A DNA stretch of 64,000 nt, taken from positions 372,001 to 436,000 of the forward strand of contig NZ_FPAJ01000003.1 of assembly GCF_900116285.1 (NCBI RefSeq). Reading direction: 5' to 3'. Under the pieces are notes generated by a model. That model saw only the letters and a list, made by a program, of their open reading frames with translations. It was not told the DNA's origin and did no database searches. This DNA is from Sulfitobacter marinus. GTDB taxonomy: Bacteria > Pseudomonadota > Alphaproteobacteria > Rhodobacterales > Rhodobacteraceae. Position numbers and translations under genes: made by a program. Below, in pieces: positions 54,703 through 63,370 of this stretch; the first letter of the stretch is position 1; each line of letters begins with the position of its first letter.

Positions 54703-57235
54703 TGACGATCCGTCCTGGCACTACGATCACCTTTTTCGGGGTGGCACCATCTAGGGTACGAATTACAGCTTCGTGGCTTAGCGCGATCTTTTCAACCTCT
54801 TCTTTCGACATATCGGCGGGCACCTGAATTTCGGCGCGCCGTTTGCCGTTGATCTGGATCGGTAGCGTCACGGTGTCATCGACCAACATCTTTTCGGACG
54901 CTTTTGGCCAAGGCGCAGTGGTGACCAGACCCGCACCGCCTTGGGCTGCCCAGATTTCTTCGGACAGATGCGGGGTCATCGGGGCCATAAGCTGCGCAAG
55001 GGTCATGATCGCCTCGCGCTGCGCTGCGTGCCCGGCTTTGGATTTATGCAGCGTCGCAGTGAATGCGTAAAGCTTGGCAATGGCTGCGTTAAAGCCAAAG
55101 GATTCGACGCCCATTGTCACATCGTGAATGGTTTTGTGCATGGCGCGCAGCAGGTCGTCATCGCCGTCGCCACTGGCATCTTTCACCATCTCGGTAATGC
55201 GGTTCGAGATATTCCAAACGCGGCCAAGGTGTTTATAGGCCGCTTCGGCCCCCGATGCTGTCCATTCCACGTCCCGCTCGGGCGGGGAATCAGACAGAAC
55301 AAACCAACGCGCCGTATCCGCGCCATAGCTGGCAATAATGCCTAGCGGATCGACAACGTTCTTTTTCGACTTCGACATTTTGGCGGAGGGAATGATTTCG
55401 ACCGCTGTGCCATCGGCAAGTTTGCCGTCGGTGACGTCTTCGGGCAGATGATAGACGGGGCGGCCGTTCTCGCCCTCAGTTTGGTAAATCTCGTGCGTCA
55501 CCATGCCTTGGGTGAATAGCGCGTCAAAAGGCTCAATCGCCTTTTTAGGCAGATGCCCCGTAATCTGCATCGCACGGGCAAAGAAGCGCGAATACAGCAG
55601 ATGCAGGATCGCGTGCTCAATGCCACCGATATACTGATCGACGTTCATCCAGTATTCAGCGTCCTCCATGACGGTCGGTGTATCGGCATGGGGCGCGGTA
55701 AAGCGGGCGAAATACCACGACGAATCAACGAAAGTGTCCATCGTGTCGGTTTCACGCTGTGCGGGCGCACCGCAGGACGGGCAGGCACAGTCGCGCCATG
55801 TCGGGTGACGGTCCAGCGGGTTGCCGGGCGTGTCAAAACTGACATCATAGGGCAGCTCGATGGGCAGGTTTTCTTTCTTTTCGGGAACCACACCGCATGC
55901 CTCGCAATGTACCACAGGAATAGGGCAACCCCAGTAACGCTGGCGGGACAGACCCCAATCGCGCAGGCGATATTTGGTCACGCCTTGGCCGACGCCTTGG
56001 GTCTCGCATGCTTCAATCGCGGCGGCGATGGCCTCGTCGCCGGTCTGCCATTTCTCGCCTGCAAAACCGCCATTGTAATACACACGCTCGGATTTTGCCG
56101 GAACGTAGGCTTCGGTTACTTTTGGGTCAGCGTCTTCGGATGGCAGGAAGGTCGATGTAATCGGCAGGCCATATTTCGTTGCGAATTCAAAATCGCGCTG
56201 GTCATGGGCCGGGCAGCCGAAAATAGCACCGGTACCATAATCCATGAGGATGAAGTTGGCGATATAGATCGGCAGTTCCCACGATGTGTCAAAGGGGTGG
56301 CGCACGCGCAGGCCGGTATCTAGCCCCAGCTTTTCAGCTGTCTCGATGGCTTCCTCGGTGGTGCCCCCCTTGCGGCATTCGGCGCAGAACGCGGCGATCT
56401 CTGGGTTATCTCTCTCGAGCGTTTTGGCCAGCGGGTGATCGGGCGAAATACCGACAAAGCTGGCACCAAGCAACGTATCGGGGCGGGTTGTGTACACTTC
56501 GATCCGGTCAAAACCATCAGGCGCATCAATGGTCGAGAAGGCAAATTGAAGACCGCGTGATTTGCCGATCCAGTTGGCTTGCATCAGTTTGACCTTGGCG
56601 GGCCAGTTATCAAGACTGTCGAGCGCGTTCAGCAATTCTTCGGAGTGGTCCGAGATTTTAAAGAACCACTGCGTCAGTTCGCGGCGTTCAACCAACGCGC
56701 CAGACCGCCAGCCGCGACCTGCCTCGACCTGTTCGTTGGCCAGAACGGTCATATCTACCGGATCCCAGTTCACGATGGCGTTCTTGCGATAGACCAAACC
56801 TTCGTCAAGGAAATCAAGGAAGAGCGCCTGTTGCTGGCCATAGTATTCTGGATCGCAGGTGGCGAATTCGCGGGACCAGTCAATAGACAGGCCCAGCGGT
56901 TTCATCTGGCCGCGCATGTCGGCGATGTTGCCATATGTCCAGTCTTTTGGGTGGCCGCCGATGGCCATAGCCGCGTTTTCCGCTGGCATCCCAAAGGCGT
57001 CCCAACCCATGGGATGCAATACGTTGTGCCCTGTCGCGATCTTGTAGCGCGCGATCACGTCACCCATCGTATAATTGCGCACGTGGCCCATGTGGATGCG
57101 CCCCGACGGATAGGGGAACATCTCAAGCACGTAATACTTTGGCTTGTCGGCGGAACGGACAGCTTTGAATATGTCGTCTTTTTCCCAGGCGGCTTGCCAG
57201 CGGGATTCGATTTCGGCGGGGGAATAGCGGGACAT
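54689..57235 (-). CDS. leuS: Leucine-tRNA ligase
   Basis: It charges tRNA-Leu with leucine. From the ATG at 57233-57235 ([14 protein letters not shown]) it has 848 residues. The class I motifs are [11 protein letters not shown] (41-51, HIGH) and [11 protein letters not shown] (KMSKS). The editing domain lies between ([15 protein letters not shown]), and a zinc-knuckle-like CEACG is present. A hairpin with a T tract lies just upstream of its start (57256-57296), so leader termination may control it. It forms a series with lptE and holA. Confidence 0.98.
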   Translation of the reverse strand: MSRYSPAEIESRWQAAWEKDDIFKAVRSADKPKYYVLEMFPYPSGRIHMGHVRNYTMGDVIARYKIATGHNVLHPMGWDAFGMPAENAAMAIGGHPKDWTYGNIADMRGQMKPLGLSIDWSREFATCDPEYYGQQQALFLDFLDEGLVYRKNAIVNWDPVDMTVLANEQVEAGRGWRSGALVERRELTQWFFKISDHSEELLNALDSLDNWPAKVKLMQANWIGKSRGLQFAFSTIDAPDGFDRIEVYTTRPDTLLGASFVGISPDHPLAKTLERDNPEIAAFCAECRKGGTTEEAIETAEKLGLDTGLRVRHPFDTSWELPIYIANFILMDYGTGAIFGCPAHDQRDFEFATKYGLPITSTFLPSEDADPKVTEAYVPAKSERVYYNGGFAGEKWQTGDEAIAAAIEACETQGVGQGVTKYRLRDWGLSRQRYWGCPIPVVHCEACGVVPEKKENLPIELPYDVSFDTPGNPLDRHPTWRDCACPSCGAPAQRETDTMDTFVDSSWYFARFTAPHADTPTVMEDAEYWMNVDQYIGGIEHAILHLLYSRFFARAMQITGHLPKKAIEPFDALFTQGMVTHEIYQTEGENGRPVYHLPEDVTDGKLADGTAVEIIPSAKMSKSKKNVVDPLGIIASYGADTARWFVLSDSPPERDVEWTASGAEAAYKHLGRVWNISNRITEMVKDASGDGDDDLLRAMHKTIHDVTMGVESFGFNAAIAKLYAFTATLHKSKAGHAAQREAIMTLAQLMAPMTPHLSEEIWAAQGGAGLVTTAPWPKASEKMLVDDTVTLPIQINGKRRAEIQVPADMSKEEVEKIALSHEAVIRTLDGATPKKVIVVPGRIVNVVA

Positions 57236-57255
57236 CTTGGCAGACCTTATCAAAC

Positions 57256-57296
57256 GAAAAACGCCGAGCGAGCGACTAGCGCGTGGCCCGGCGTTG
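57256..57296 (-). terminator. Hairpin with T tract between the DUF3576 gene and leuS
   Basis: On the minus strand AACGCCG and CGGCGTT pair around a loop of about 22 bases and are followed by TTTT. It is 20 bases upstream of the leuS start. It may end the DUF3576 transcript or serve as a leader terminator for leuS. Confidence 0.7.
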
Positions 57297-57322
57297 GAAT
57301 GGAGAATGTGTTAAGTGCGGGC

Positions 57323-57820
57323 TTAGTACTTGTTATCGGCAATCCGCATCTCGCGGGCGCGGCTTAGAATGGCATCTTCAACGGCGCGGGATGTTGCCTT
57401 GTTCGCCATGCGGCCGCCGCGCGTTTGCAGCGCAATGTTCAAAGACCGCCCATCAAGTGCAGGGTCGTCAATCAATACGGTCGCGCGGTAGGACTGGCTG
57501 CCGCCGGGAGGCGTGCCATATCCTGTGACAATCACGCCAGTATAAGGATCAATCGACTGGATTGGCAAAAAGTTCAGCACTTCGAGGGATGCAGACCACA
57601 GGTATTTGTTTACAGATACGCTGGTGTCGGTGTTCTTTCGGTTGAAGATCGACCAAATCGTATTCTCTTGGTCTGTTTCGATGTTACCAGGGACGTTTGG
57701 GCCTGCTCGTTCCTCTGCGGAAGGACCAGTTGGTGGGCCAAAGCCGAAGCTGCCACAGGCGCCTAGCGTTGCTAGCGCCATAAAGGCGATTGTGCATTTA
57801 AATACCGAAGCGTGCGCCAT
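57323..57820 (-). CDS. DUF3576 family lipoprotein
   Basis: The 165-residue precursor has a lipoprotein signal with lipobox LGAC (Cys22). The stretches TIWSIFNRKNTDTSVSVNKY, LWSASLEVLNFLPIQSIDPY and GGVIVTGYGTPPGG-like SQSYRATVLI match the alphaproteobacterial DUF3576 family, whose function is unknown. It is probably bound to the outer membrane facing the periplasm. It lies upstream of leuS in the same direction, with a hairpin between them, and is divergent from the porin gene. Confidence 0.93.
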   Translation of the reverse strand: MAHASVFKCTIAFMALATLGACGSFGFGPPTGPSAEERAGPNVPGNIETDQENTIWSIFNRKNTDTSVSVNKYLWSASLEVLNFLPIQSIDPYTGVIVTGYGTPPGGSQSYRATVLIDDPALDGRSLNIALQTRGGRMANKATSRAVEDAILSRAREMRIADNKY

Positions 57821-58116
57821 TCCAGCCGTCCTTTGCCTATTTGGACACTGGTCTAAACAAGCAAGGTAGTATCGGCAAGCGCAATGTAATCACGTCAATA
57901 GCATAAGGCGTTCAGCGCGGATTGGCGCGGTGAGGCGGCGCGGCTCGAGCGCGCACTGTGATCCATGTACTGTGGCAAAGCTGCATCAGAGTCTCCAACA
58001 TTGCCTCAAAGCCAAGCACGATCCTTGCCAAAACAGGGGCAAAGGCGGAAAAGACCCCTCATACCCTTTCCGGATTCCCCGGTCTGGGCATATGAATTCA
58101 AACCGAGGGATAACTC
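57821..58116. other. Divergent intergenic region, DUF3576 / porin
   Basis: This 296-base stretch has no gene that I can support. It contains two GANTC sites, GAGTC (57989-57993) and GATTC (58073-58077), which CcrM would methylate, and it must hold the strong porin promoter. A clear -35/-10 pair could not be assigned with confidence. GAGGGA at 58105-58110 is the porin ribosome binding site. Confidence 0.5.
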
Positions 58117-59064
58117 ATGAAAAAAGTTCTCTTCGCTACAACAGCCCTGGTCGCGACCGCCGGCGTAGCAGCAGCAGACGTAACATTTGGCGGCTACGCC
58201 CGTTTTGGTGTAGCATATACAGACGACGTTTCTGCGGACACTAACTCCACAGACGTGACAAGCCGCTTCCGCTTGAACATCGACGCAACAGCAGAATCTG
58301 ACGCAGGCGTCACATTCGGTGCACGCGTTCGCTTTCAGCAAAACAACTCAGATGAAGGCACCGTAGATGCAGGCGCTGATGACGAATTCGGCACCGACGA
58401 TGACGTCAAAACCGGCGGTCCAGCTGGTACAAAAATGAACGGTGCTCGCTTCTTCGCGCGCAGCGGTGGTCTGGAAGTCGGCGTTGGTAACATCTACGGT
58501 GCTATCGAATTTATGCCTGGCATGTACCCAATCGATCTGGGCCTGACTGGTCTGGGTTATGACTACACTGCATACGCCTTTAAAGCTGACGCGTATCAGT
58601 CCGGTTCTAGCGGTGCAGCCGGTTCCAACGGTGTTGAAGTGATGTACTCCATGGGCGACTTCGGTATGCACCTGTCCGCTTCTGACACCAACGATCGTGT
58701 TGCTGCTCACGTGTCCTACTCCGTTGCTGGTTATACCTTTGCTCTGGGTGGCCAAGACTCCGATAGCGATGCAGACACAGAGTTTGCCGTTTCCGCAAGC
58801 GGTACAATGGGTCCAGCAGACCTGACACTGGCCTATGCTGACAACGGTACAACCGGTAAACGGACTGTTCTGGCAGCAACCTTTGACGTTGGCGCAGCCA
58901 CAAACGTTCAAGCTTATGTTGCTGACGATGATTCTCAAGATGACACAGGCTACGGCATCGACTTTAACCACAGCATGGGCGGTGGTACATCGCTGCGTGG
59001 TGGTGTTGCCAAGCGTCTGAACGGCGACACAAGCGCTGACTTGGGTGTTCGCTTCAACTTCTAA
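58117..59064 (+). CDS. Outer-membrane porin (alphaproteobacterial type)
   Basis: The 315-residue precursor has a signal peptide (MKKVLFATTALVATAGVAAA, cleavage before Asp21). The mature part starts DVTFGGYARFGVAY and ends LGVRFNF, with the C-terminal Phe that guides barrel assembly. Alternating hydrophobic residues give a 16-strand type barrel of the Rhodobacter porin group. An acidic stretch at 79-97 (SDEGTVDAGADDEFGTDDD) would sit in a loop and may bind divalent cations or make the pore cation-selective. Codon use (many GGT, CTG, GAC, ACA) looks like that of a highly expressed gene. A strong terminator follows. Confidence 0.95.
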   Translation: MKKVLFATTALVATAGVAAADVTFGGYARFGVAYTDDVSADTNSTDVTSRFRLNIDATAESDAGVTFGARVRFQQNNSDEGTVDAGADDEFGTDDDVKTGGPAGTKMNGARFFARSGGLEVGVGNIYGAIEFMPGMYPIDLGLTGLGYDYTAYAFKADAYQSGSSGAAGSNGVEVMYSMGDFGMHLSASDTNDRVAAHVSYSVAGYTFALGGQDSDSDADTEFAVSASGTMGPADLTLAYADNGTTGKRTVLAATFDVGAATNVQAYVADDDSQDDTGYGIDFNHSMGGGTSLRGGVAKRLNGDTSADLGVRFNF

Positions 59065-59088
59065 GTTGACTTGAATACTTATCGATTT

Positions 59089-59117
59089 GGGGCAGGCCTT
59101 TGGTCTGCCCCTTTTCT
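59089..59117 (+). terminator. Rho-independent terminator of the porin gene
   Basis: GGGGCAG and CTGCCCC pair around a ten-base loop and run into TTTTC. It lies 25 bases after the porin stop codon. Confidence 0.85.
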
Positions 59118-59164
59118 TTTGTGCAAAGCTGTTGTTTTGTGCGCCCAGATACAGAGGGCGACAT

Positions 59165-59818
59165 ATGAGCTTGCACGACATCACCACACGCATTTCAAAC
59201 GCAGAACAGGACGCAGGCCGCGCGCCGGGCAGCGTCACATTGATCGCTGTCAGCAAAGTTCAGCCAAATGCGCGGGTTCAGGCCGTGCTGGAACAGGGCC
59301 ATCGCTGCTTTGGTGAGAACCGGGTGCAAGAAGCCGAAGGCAAGTGGCCGGACTTCAAGCAGCATTTTAACGGTATTAATCTGCATCTGATCGGGCCGCT
59401 GCAATCTAACAAAGCGCGCGCCGCGATGGCGCTGTTTGATGCTATTCACACCGTGGATCGTCCGAAACTGGCCACAACCCTTGCCCGATTGGCGCAAGAG
59501 CTAGGGCGTTGTCCCGATATGTTTATCCAAGTGAATACGGGCGAAGAAGATCAAAAGGCTGGCGTCATGCCAGCGCAAGCGGATGCGTTCATCAAGGAAT
59601 GTCAGGGGCTTGATCTGCCGGTGCGTGGCTTGATGTGCATCCCGCCGGTAGATGAGGAAGCGGCGTTGCATTTCGCACTGCTGGCCAAGATTGCCGCACG
59701 CAACGGGCTGGACGGTCTATCGATGGGGATGAGCAGCGATTTTGAGAAAGCGATTGCACTGGGCGCGACGCATGTGCGTGTGGGATCGGCAATATTTGGT
59801 GAACGGGTGGCTAGTTAA
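59165..59818 (+). CDS. YggS family pyridoxal phosphate homeostasis protein
   Basis: From the ATG at 59165 (MSLHDITTRISNAE) the protein has 217 residues. It is a single-domain fold-type III PLP protein: the PLP lysine is Lys31 in LIAVSKVQP, followed by FGENRVQEAEGKW, LHLIGPLQSNKARAA, FIQVNTGEEDQKAG and the C-terminal SMGMSSDFEKAI and RVGSAIFGER. YggS proteins buffer PLP levels and have no fixed reaction. Upstream in-frame starts would run through the porin terminator, so I prefer this one. Confidence 0.96.
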   Translation: MSLHDITTRISNAEQDAGRAPGSVTLIAVSKVQPNARVQAVLEQGHRCFGENRVQEAEGKWPDFKQHFNGINLHLIGPLQSNKARAAMALFDAIHTVDRPKLATTLARLAQELGRCPDMFIQVNTGEEDQKAGVMPAQADAFIKECQGLDLPVRGLMCIPPVDEEAALHFALLAKIAARNGLDGLSMGMSSDFEKAIALGATHVRVGSAIFGERVAS

Positions 59819-59860
59819 GGGGCCTTGGTGGATTAAGGCGGTTGTGGGTTGGCACCCAGC

Positions 59861-60355
59861 CTACGCAATAATCAACCGGGTGTGATGTTTGATACGTGGC
59901 GCGATACGGTGCAGATGCCTGCGTGATAGCCCGATACACCCTTCGGTCGGGAAGCCCGGCCTGCGGTACTGGTGTATAAAGATCGCTGAGCCGCGTCCCT
60001 TTACGGCGTAGGGCCAGTTCCAATCGGTCAGGATGATCAGGTCATACAGTGGACCAGCGCGGCGTAGTTGTTCATGTCGGTGCGGGTAGGGCGCACGCAC
60101 CAGCTTGTTATAGTCGCGATCATTAACATCATCCGACCATAGGTCGAGCGGTCCAATCGGCTTTGCCCAATCAGTGGGCCGTGCCATGCGATCAGGACGG
60201 TACAGCATACCAACGATCCTGTGGGTGCCGCGCGGGGTTGCACCGTCCCCTTCCATTTTATGCGAGGTGATGCCGGTTTTGCCTATGGTACAGGGATAAA
60301 CCGTGCCCTGAAACCGCAACCCCATAGGGGTTAAAACCATGTCGTCTGGAGTCAC
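59861..60355 (-). CDS. L,D-transpeptidase (YkuD) family protein
   Basis: The 164-residue protein has no clear signal peptide. The YkuD catalytic segment is complete: FIHQYRRPGFPTEGCIGLS with His128 and Cys140. The start region CTIGKTGITSHKMEGDGATPRG contains the family's N-terminal GKxGxxxxKxEGDGxTPxG pattern. Such enzymes make or cut L,D-crosslinks in murein or attach lipoproteins. Without an export signal this member may act elsewhere, or the true start may lie upstream. It overlaps the ribA stop by 4 bases. Confidence 0.92.
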   Translation of the reverse strand: MTPDDMVLTPMGLRFQGTVYPCTIGKTGITSHKMEGDGATPRGTHRIVGMLYRPDRMARPTDWAKPIGPLDLWSDDVNDRDYNKLVRAPYPHRHEQLRRAGPLYDLIILTDWNWPYAVKGRGSAIFIHQYRRPGFPTEGCIGLSRRHLHRIAPRIKHHTRLIIA

Positions 60356-61440
60356 AAAAGATGCCCGGACTTGGCTGCCTTGGTCGCAAGATATGCGGTG
60401 TTATGGCGGTTTTCCCCAACTTTCAGACCAACGCGTTCGGCAACTTTGACACCGCTTGCCTCCATCATTTCGACTTTGCGGGGGTTGTTTGTCAAAAGTC
60501 GAACGGCGGAAAATCCTAATGACTTCAAGATGTCAGACCCGATGCGAAAATCACGTTCGTCGTCTTCAAAGCCCAAGCGGTGGTTTGCCTCAACGGTGTC
60601 AAATCCTTGGTCTTGCAAAGAATAGGCGCGCATCTTGTTCGCGAGACCGATGCCACGGCCCTCTTGGTTCAGGTATAGCAAGACGCCATGCCCCTCGGAT
60701 CCCATTTGCGCAAGTGCTGCGTGCAGTTGAGGCCCGCAATCGCATTTCAGACTGCCCATTACATCGCCGGTAAAGCAGGCCGAATGCAACCGTGCCAGTA
60801 CCGGTTTGGCGCGATCGGGGCGACCGACTTCGATGGCGTAATGTTCTTCGCCGCCATCATCGGGGCGGAAAATATGCAGGCGGCCTGCCTCTGACGCCTC
60901 CATCGGGAGCCGCGCGTTAACCACCGGATGCAATGGGCTGCGCACGGCCAGCACGGGCAGGGAGGCTTGCAATAATAGCGTTGTCAGCCCGTGTTCAGCT
61001 GCGAATTTGGCTGCATTGGGCAAGTCTAGTACGATTGCAGCGGGCAACAGGCGCGCCGATTTTACGAGCTGCAGCGCGGCACCATGGGCTGTGGCATCCC
61101 CGCCGCGTGCGCATTTCATTGGCCCTTTCATAGGGTTGCGCAGGTCATCAGCAGGATCTGCGACCCCCTGCACCCATCTTGTCGTTGCGTCTGATGGCAA
61201 CAACACACGGGCCAGCGTGCCGTCATAGGCGCGCGCCTTAAGCGTTTCGGCGCGGCGGGCTGTGATGGCCAGAACCGGCTCCCCGCCCAATGCAAGAAGG
61301 CCCGACAGACGCTGTGGTGTCAGCGTTTCGGCGGCGATTACCAAAACGGGTGCGTCGCCCAGAAACACAACGGGCACGCCCATGCGCAGGTCCGCCCGTG
61401 CCCGGGCCAGCTGTTCGGTGATGTCGGGGCTAAATGTCAT
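60352..61440 (-). CDS. ribA: GTP cyclohydrolase II with degenerate RibB-like N-terminal domain
   Basis: It opens the GTP ring in the first committed step of riboflavin synthesis. From the ATG at 61438-61440 it has 362 residues. The C-terminal RibA domain is complete: zinc cysteines in CFTGDVMGSLKCDCGPQL, the catalytic region YLNQEGRGIGLANK, and TNNPRKVEMMEASGV. The N-terminal 150 residues occupy the place of RibB (DHBP synthase), but I do not find its REnEgDl or TTG-SxxDR motifs. A GTG at 61458 is an alternative start. It is divergent from the OmpR-type regulator at 61607 and overlaps the L,D-transpeptidase gene by 4 bases. Confidence 0.93.
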   Translation of the reverse strand: MTFSPDITEQLARARADLRMGVPVVFLGDAPVLVIAAETLTPQRLSGLLALGGEPVLAITARRAETLKARAYDGTLARVLLPSDATTRWVQGVADPADDLRNPMKGPMKCARGGDATAHGAALQLVKSARLLPAAIVLDLPNAAKFAAEHGLTTLLLQASLPVLAVRSPLHPVVNARLPMEASEAGRLHIFRPDDGGEEHYAIEVGRPDRAKPVLARLHSACFTGDVMGSLKCDCGPQLHAALAQMGSEGHGVLLYLNQEGRGIGLANKMRAYSLQDQGFDTVEANHRLGFEDDERDFRIGSDILKSLGFSAVRLLTNNPRKVEMMEASGVKVAERVGLKVGENRHNTAYLATKAAKSGHLL

Positions 61441-61606
61441 CTTCTTGTAATCTTTCACGCCGGTTATTTTACGATACTTAAGTGAGTTGCGCTGAAATTG
61501 AAACATTTGCCGTGTTTTGTGCACGGTCCTGTGAAAAATCGCCCCCGCCCCTTGTCACACAGGTTTGTGAACACACCTTTAGATAAGTTAAAGAGGATAC
61601 GCGAAT

Positions 61607-62293
61607 ATGGCCCAGTTGAAGAAAATCCTGCTTGTGGATGACGACGACGATCTGCGCGACGCGCTGAGCGAGCAATTGTTGCTGACCGAAGACTTTGACG
61701 TTTTCGAAGCTGCAAATGGGGCTGATGCCAAATCACGGGCGGCAGAGGCGCTATATGATCTGGTGATCCTTGATGTTGGGTTGCCCGATATTGACGGGCG
61801 CGATTTGTGTCGCGATCTGCGTACCCAAGGGGTGAAAAGCCCGATCCTGATGCTGACTGGACATGACAGCGACGCGGATACGATCATGGGGCTGGACGCG
61901 GGTGCCAACGATTACGTCACCAAGCCGTTCAAGTTTCCGGTTCTGCTGGCCCGCATTCGCGCGCAATTGCGCCAACATGAACAATCCGAAGAGGCGATTT
62001 TTCAGCTTGGGCCTTATACTTTCAAACCTTCTGCGAAACTGTTGGTGACTGAGGACGATAAGAAAATTCGCCTGACCGAGAAAGAAACCAATATCTTAAA
62101 GTTTCTATATCGCTCTGCGGCGGGCGTCGTGCCGCGCGATACCTTGCTGCACGAGGTATGGGGCTATAACGCTGGCGTCACTACGCACACGCTTGAAACT
62201 CACATTTATCGCTTGCGTCAGAAGATCGAGCCTGACCCCTCGAATGCACGAATTTTGGTAACTGAATCAGGTGGTTACAGATTAATTTCCTGA
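61607..62293 (+). CDS. OmpR/PhoB-family response regulator (CenR-like, orphan)
   Basis: The 228-residue protein has a receiver domain with the acidic cluster LLVDDDDDLRDAL, phospho-acceptor Asp56 (VILDVGLPD), Thr84 (LMLTGHD) and Lys106 (YVTKPFK). A winged-helix domain at 130-228 contains IRLTEKETNILKFLYRS and HTLETHIYRLRQKIEPDP, ending GGYRLIS. No histidine kinase is adjacent. The sequence type recalls CenR, an essential envelope regulator of alphaproteobacteria, but I cannot confirm orthology without a search. A terminator follows at 62416. Confidence 0.93.
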   Translation: MAQLKKILLVDDDDDLRDALSEQLLLTEDFDVFEAANGADAKSRAAEALYDLVILDVGLPDIDGRDLCRDLRTQGVKSPILMLTGHDSDADTIMGLDAGANDYVTKPFKFPVLLARIRAQLRQHEQSEEAIFQLGPYTFKPSAKLLVTEDDKKIRLTEKETNILKFLYRSAAGVVPRDTLLHEVWGYNAGVTTHTLETHIYRLRQKIEPDPSNARILVTESGGYRLIS

Positions 62294-62415
62294 TGGCGGA
62301 ACCAAAGCGGCCTTGGGGTCGTTATAATCCCGAGTGGCGGGGTTTTCATGACCCGCCAATCGGTTTGAACCCGACTATTGTATCCGGGATATGATACATA
62401 CCTCCCTGTTGGACT

Positions 62416-62446
62416 AGGCCGGGCCTTTGTGCCCGGTCTTTTTTTG
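62416..62446 (+). terminator. Rho-independent terminator after the OmpR-type regulator
   Basis: AGGCCGGGC and GCCCGGTC pair around a CTTTGT loop and run into seven T. It lies 123 bases after the stop codon, leaving an unusually long 3' region that could yield a small RNA. Confidence 0.85.
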
Positions 62447-62529
62447 TCTAACGTCTCGATCAATTCGCCATGGTGGCCACGTCCCGTTTCGCGCTAGGGT
62501 GCGCGCGATCTGATTTGGGGGACGGTTCT

Positions 62530-63318
62530 TTGCCATTTACGCTAGCGACTTGGAATATTAACTCGGTTCGGCTGCGCGAGCCGCTTGTGCTGAAGCTGCT
62601 GCAAGACCACGGACCGGACGTGTTGTGCTTGCAGGAATGCAAAAGCCCGGTTGATAAAATCCCGACCGAAGCGTTCCATGCAGCGGGTTACACCCACATG
62701 GTTGCCCGCGGTCAAAAGGGGTATAATGGCGTCGCCATTCTATCGCGTTTGCCGCTTGAGGATGCCGGTGATCAGGACTTTGCGACGTTGGGTCATGCGC
62801 GCCACGTCGCGGCCAAGCTGGAAAATGGTGTGACAATCCACAACTTTTATGTTCCCGCTGGTGGGGATGTGCCTGACCGCGAAGTGAACGAAAAATTCGG
62901 TCAAAAGCTGGATTATCTGGCCGATATGCGGGATTGGTTTCACAGCGACAAGCCGCAGAAATCCATCCTTGTGGGTGACCTGAACATCGCCCCGCGCGAG
63001 GATGACGTATGGGGGCATAAACAGCTTCTTAAGGTCGTCAGCCACACCCCGATTGAGGTGGAAAAGCTGGCCGAAACCCAAAACGCGGGCGGTTTTGTTG
63101 ACATCACGCGCCAAGATATCCCCGAGGGCAATTTGTACAGCTGGTGGTCGTATCGCGCCAAAGATTGGGATGCGGCAGACAAAGGCCGCCGCCTTGACCA
63201 TGTTTGGGCAACGCCGGATATCTCCAACGCGGCACATTCCAGCAAAATCTTGCGTGACGTGCGCGGTTGGGAAAAACCCAGCGACCACGTGCCGGTCTTT
63301 GCGACATTTGACCTTTGA
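62530..63318 (+). CDS. xth: Exodeoxyribonuclease III
   Basis: It is an apurinic/apyrimidinic endonuclease and 3' exonuclease of base-excision repair. I start at TTG 62530-62532 (product MPFTLATWNINSVRLREPL, 262 residues), with GGGGGA upstream at 62516-62521. A longer frame from ATG 62470 would add 20 residues with no counterpart in the family. The motifs are ATWNINSVR, CLQECKSP, GYNGVAILSR, VGDLNIAPREDDVW, RRLDHVWAT and PSDHVPV, with the catalytic Glu, Asp and His in place. Confidence 0.95.
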   Translation: MPFTLATWNINSVRLREPLVLKLLQDHGPDVLCLQECKSPVDKIPTEAFHAAGYTHMVARGQKGYNGVAILSRLPLEDAGDQDFATLGHARHVAAKLENGVTIHNFYVPAGGDVPDREVNEKFGQKLDYLADMRDWFHSDKPQKSILVGDLNIAPREDDVWGHKQLLKVVSHTPIEVEKLAETQNAGGFVDITRQDIPEGNLYSWWSYRAKDWDAADKGRRLDHVWATPDISNAAHSSKILRDVRGWEKPSDHVPVFATFDL

Positions 63319-63370
63319 AATAGCGGGGCGTGCTCACATATAGAGGGCAACCCCAAGTGAGGATATTGAT

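Noticed and set aside
55553..56323. Long open frame of 256 codons on the plus strand inside leuS
   Set aside because: It lies wholly within the leuS gene on the other strand, has no recognisable domain or ribosome binding site, and is explained by codon bias of the GC-rich leuS sequence.
57254..57322. T-box riboswitch before leuS
   Set aside because: A hairpin is present, but no T-box conserved sequence or specifier loop is visible, and T-boxes are not expected in alphaproteobacteria.
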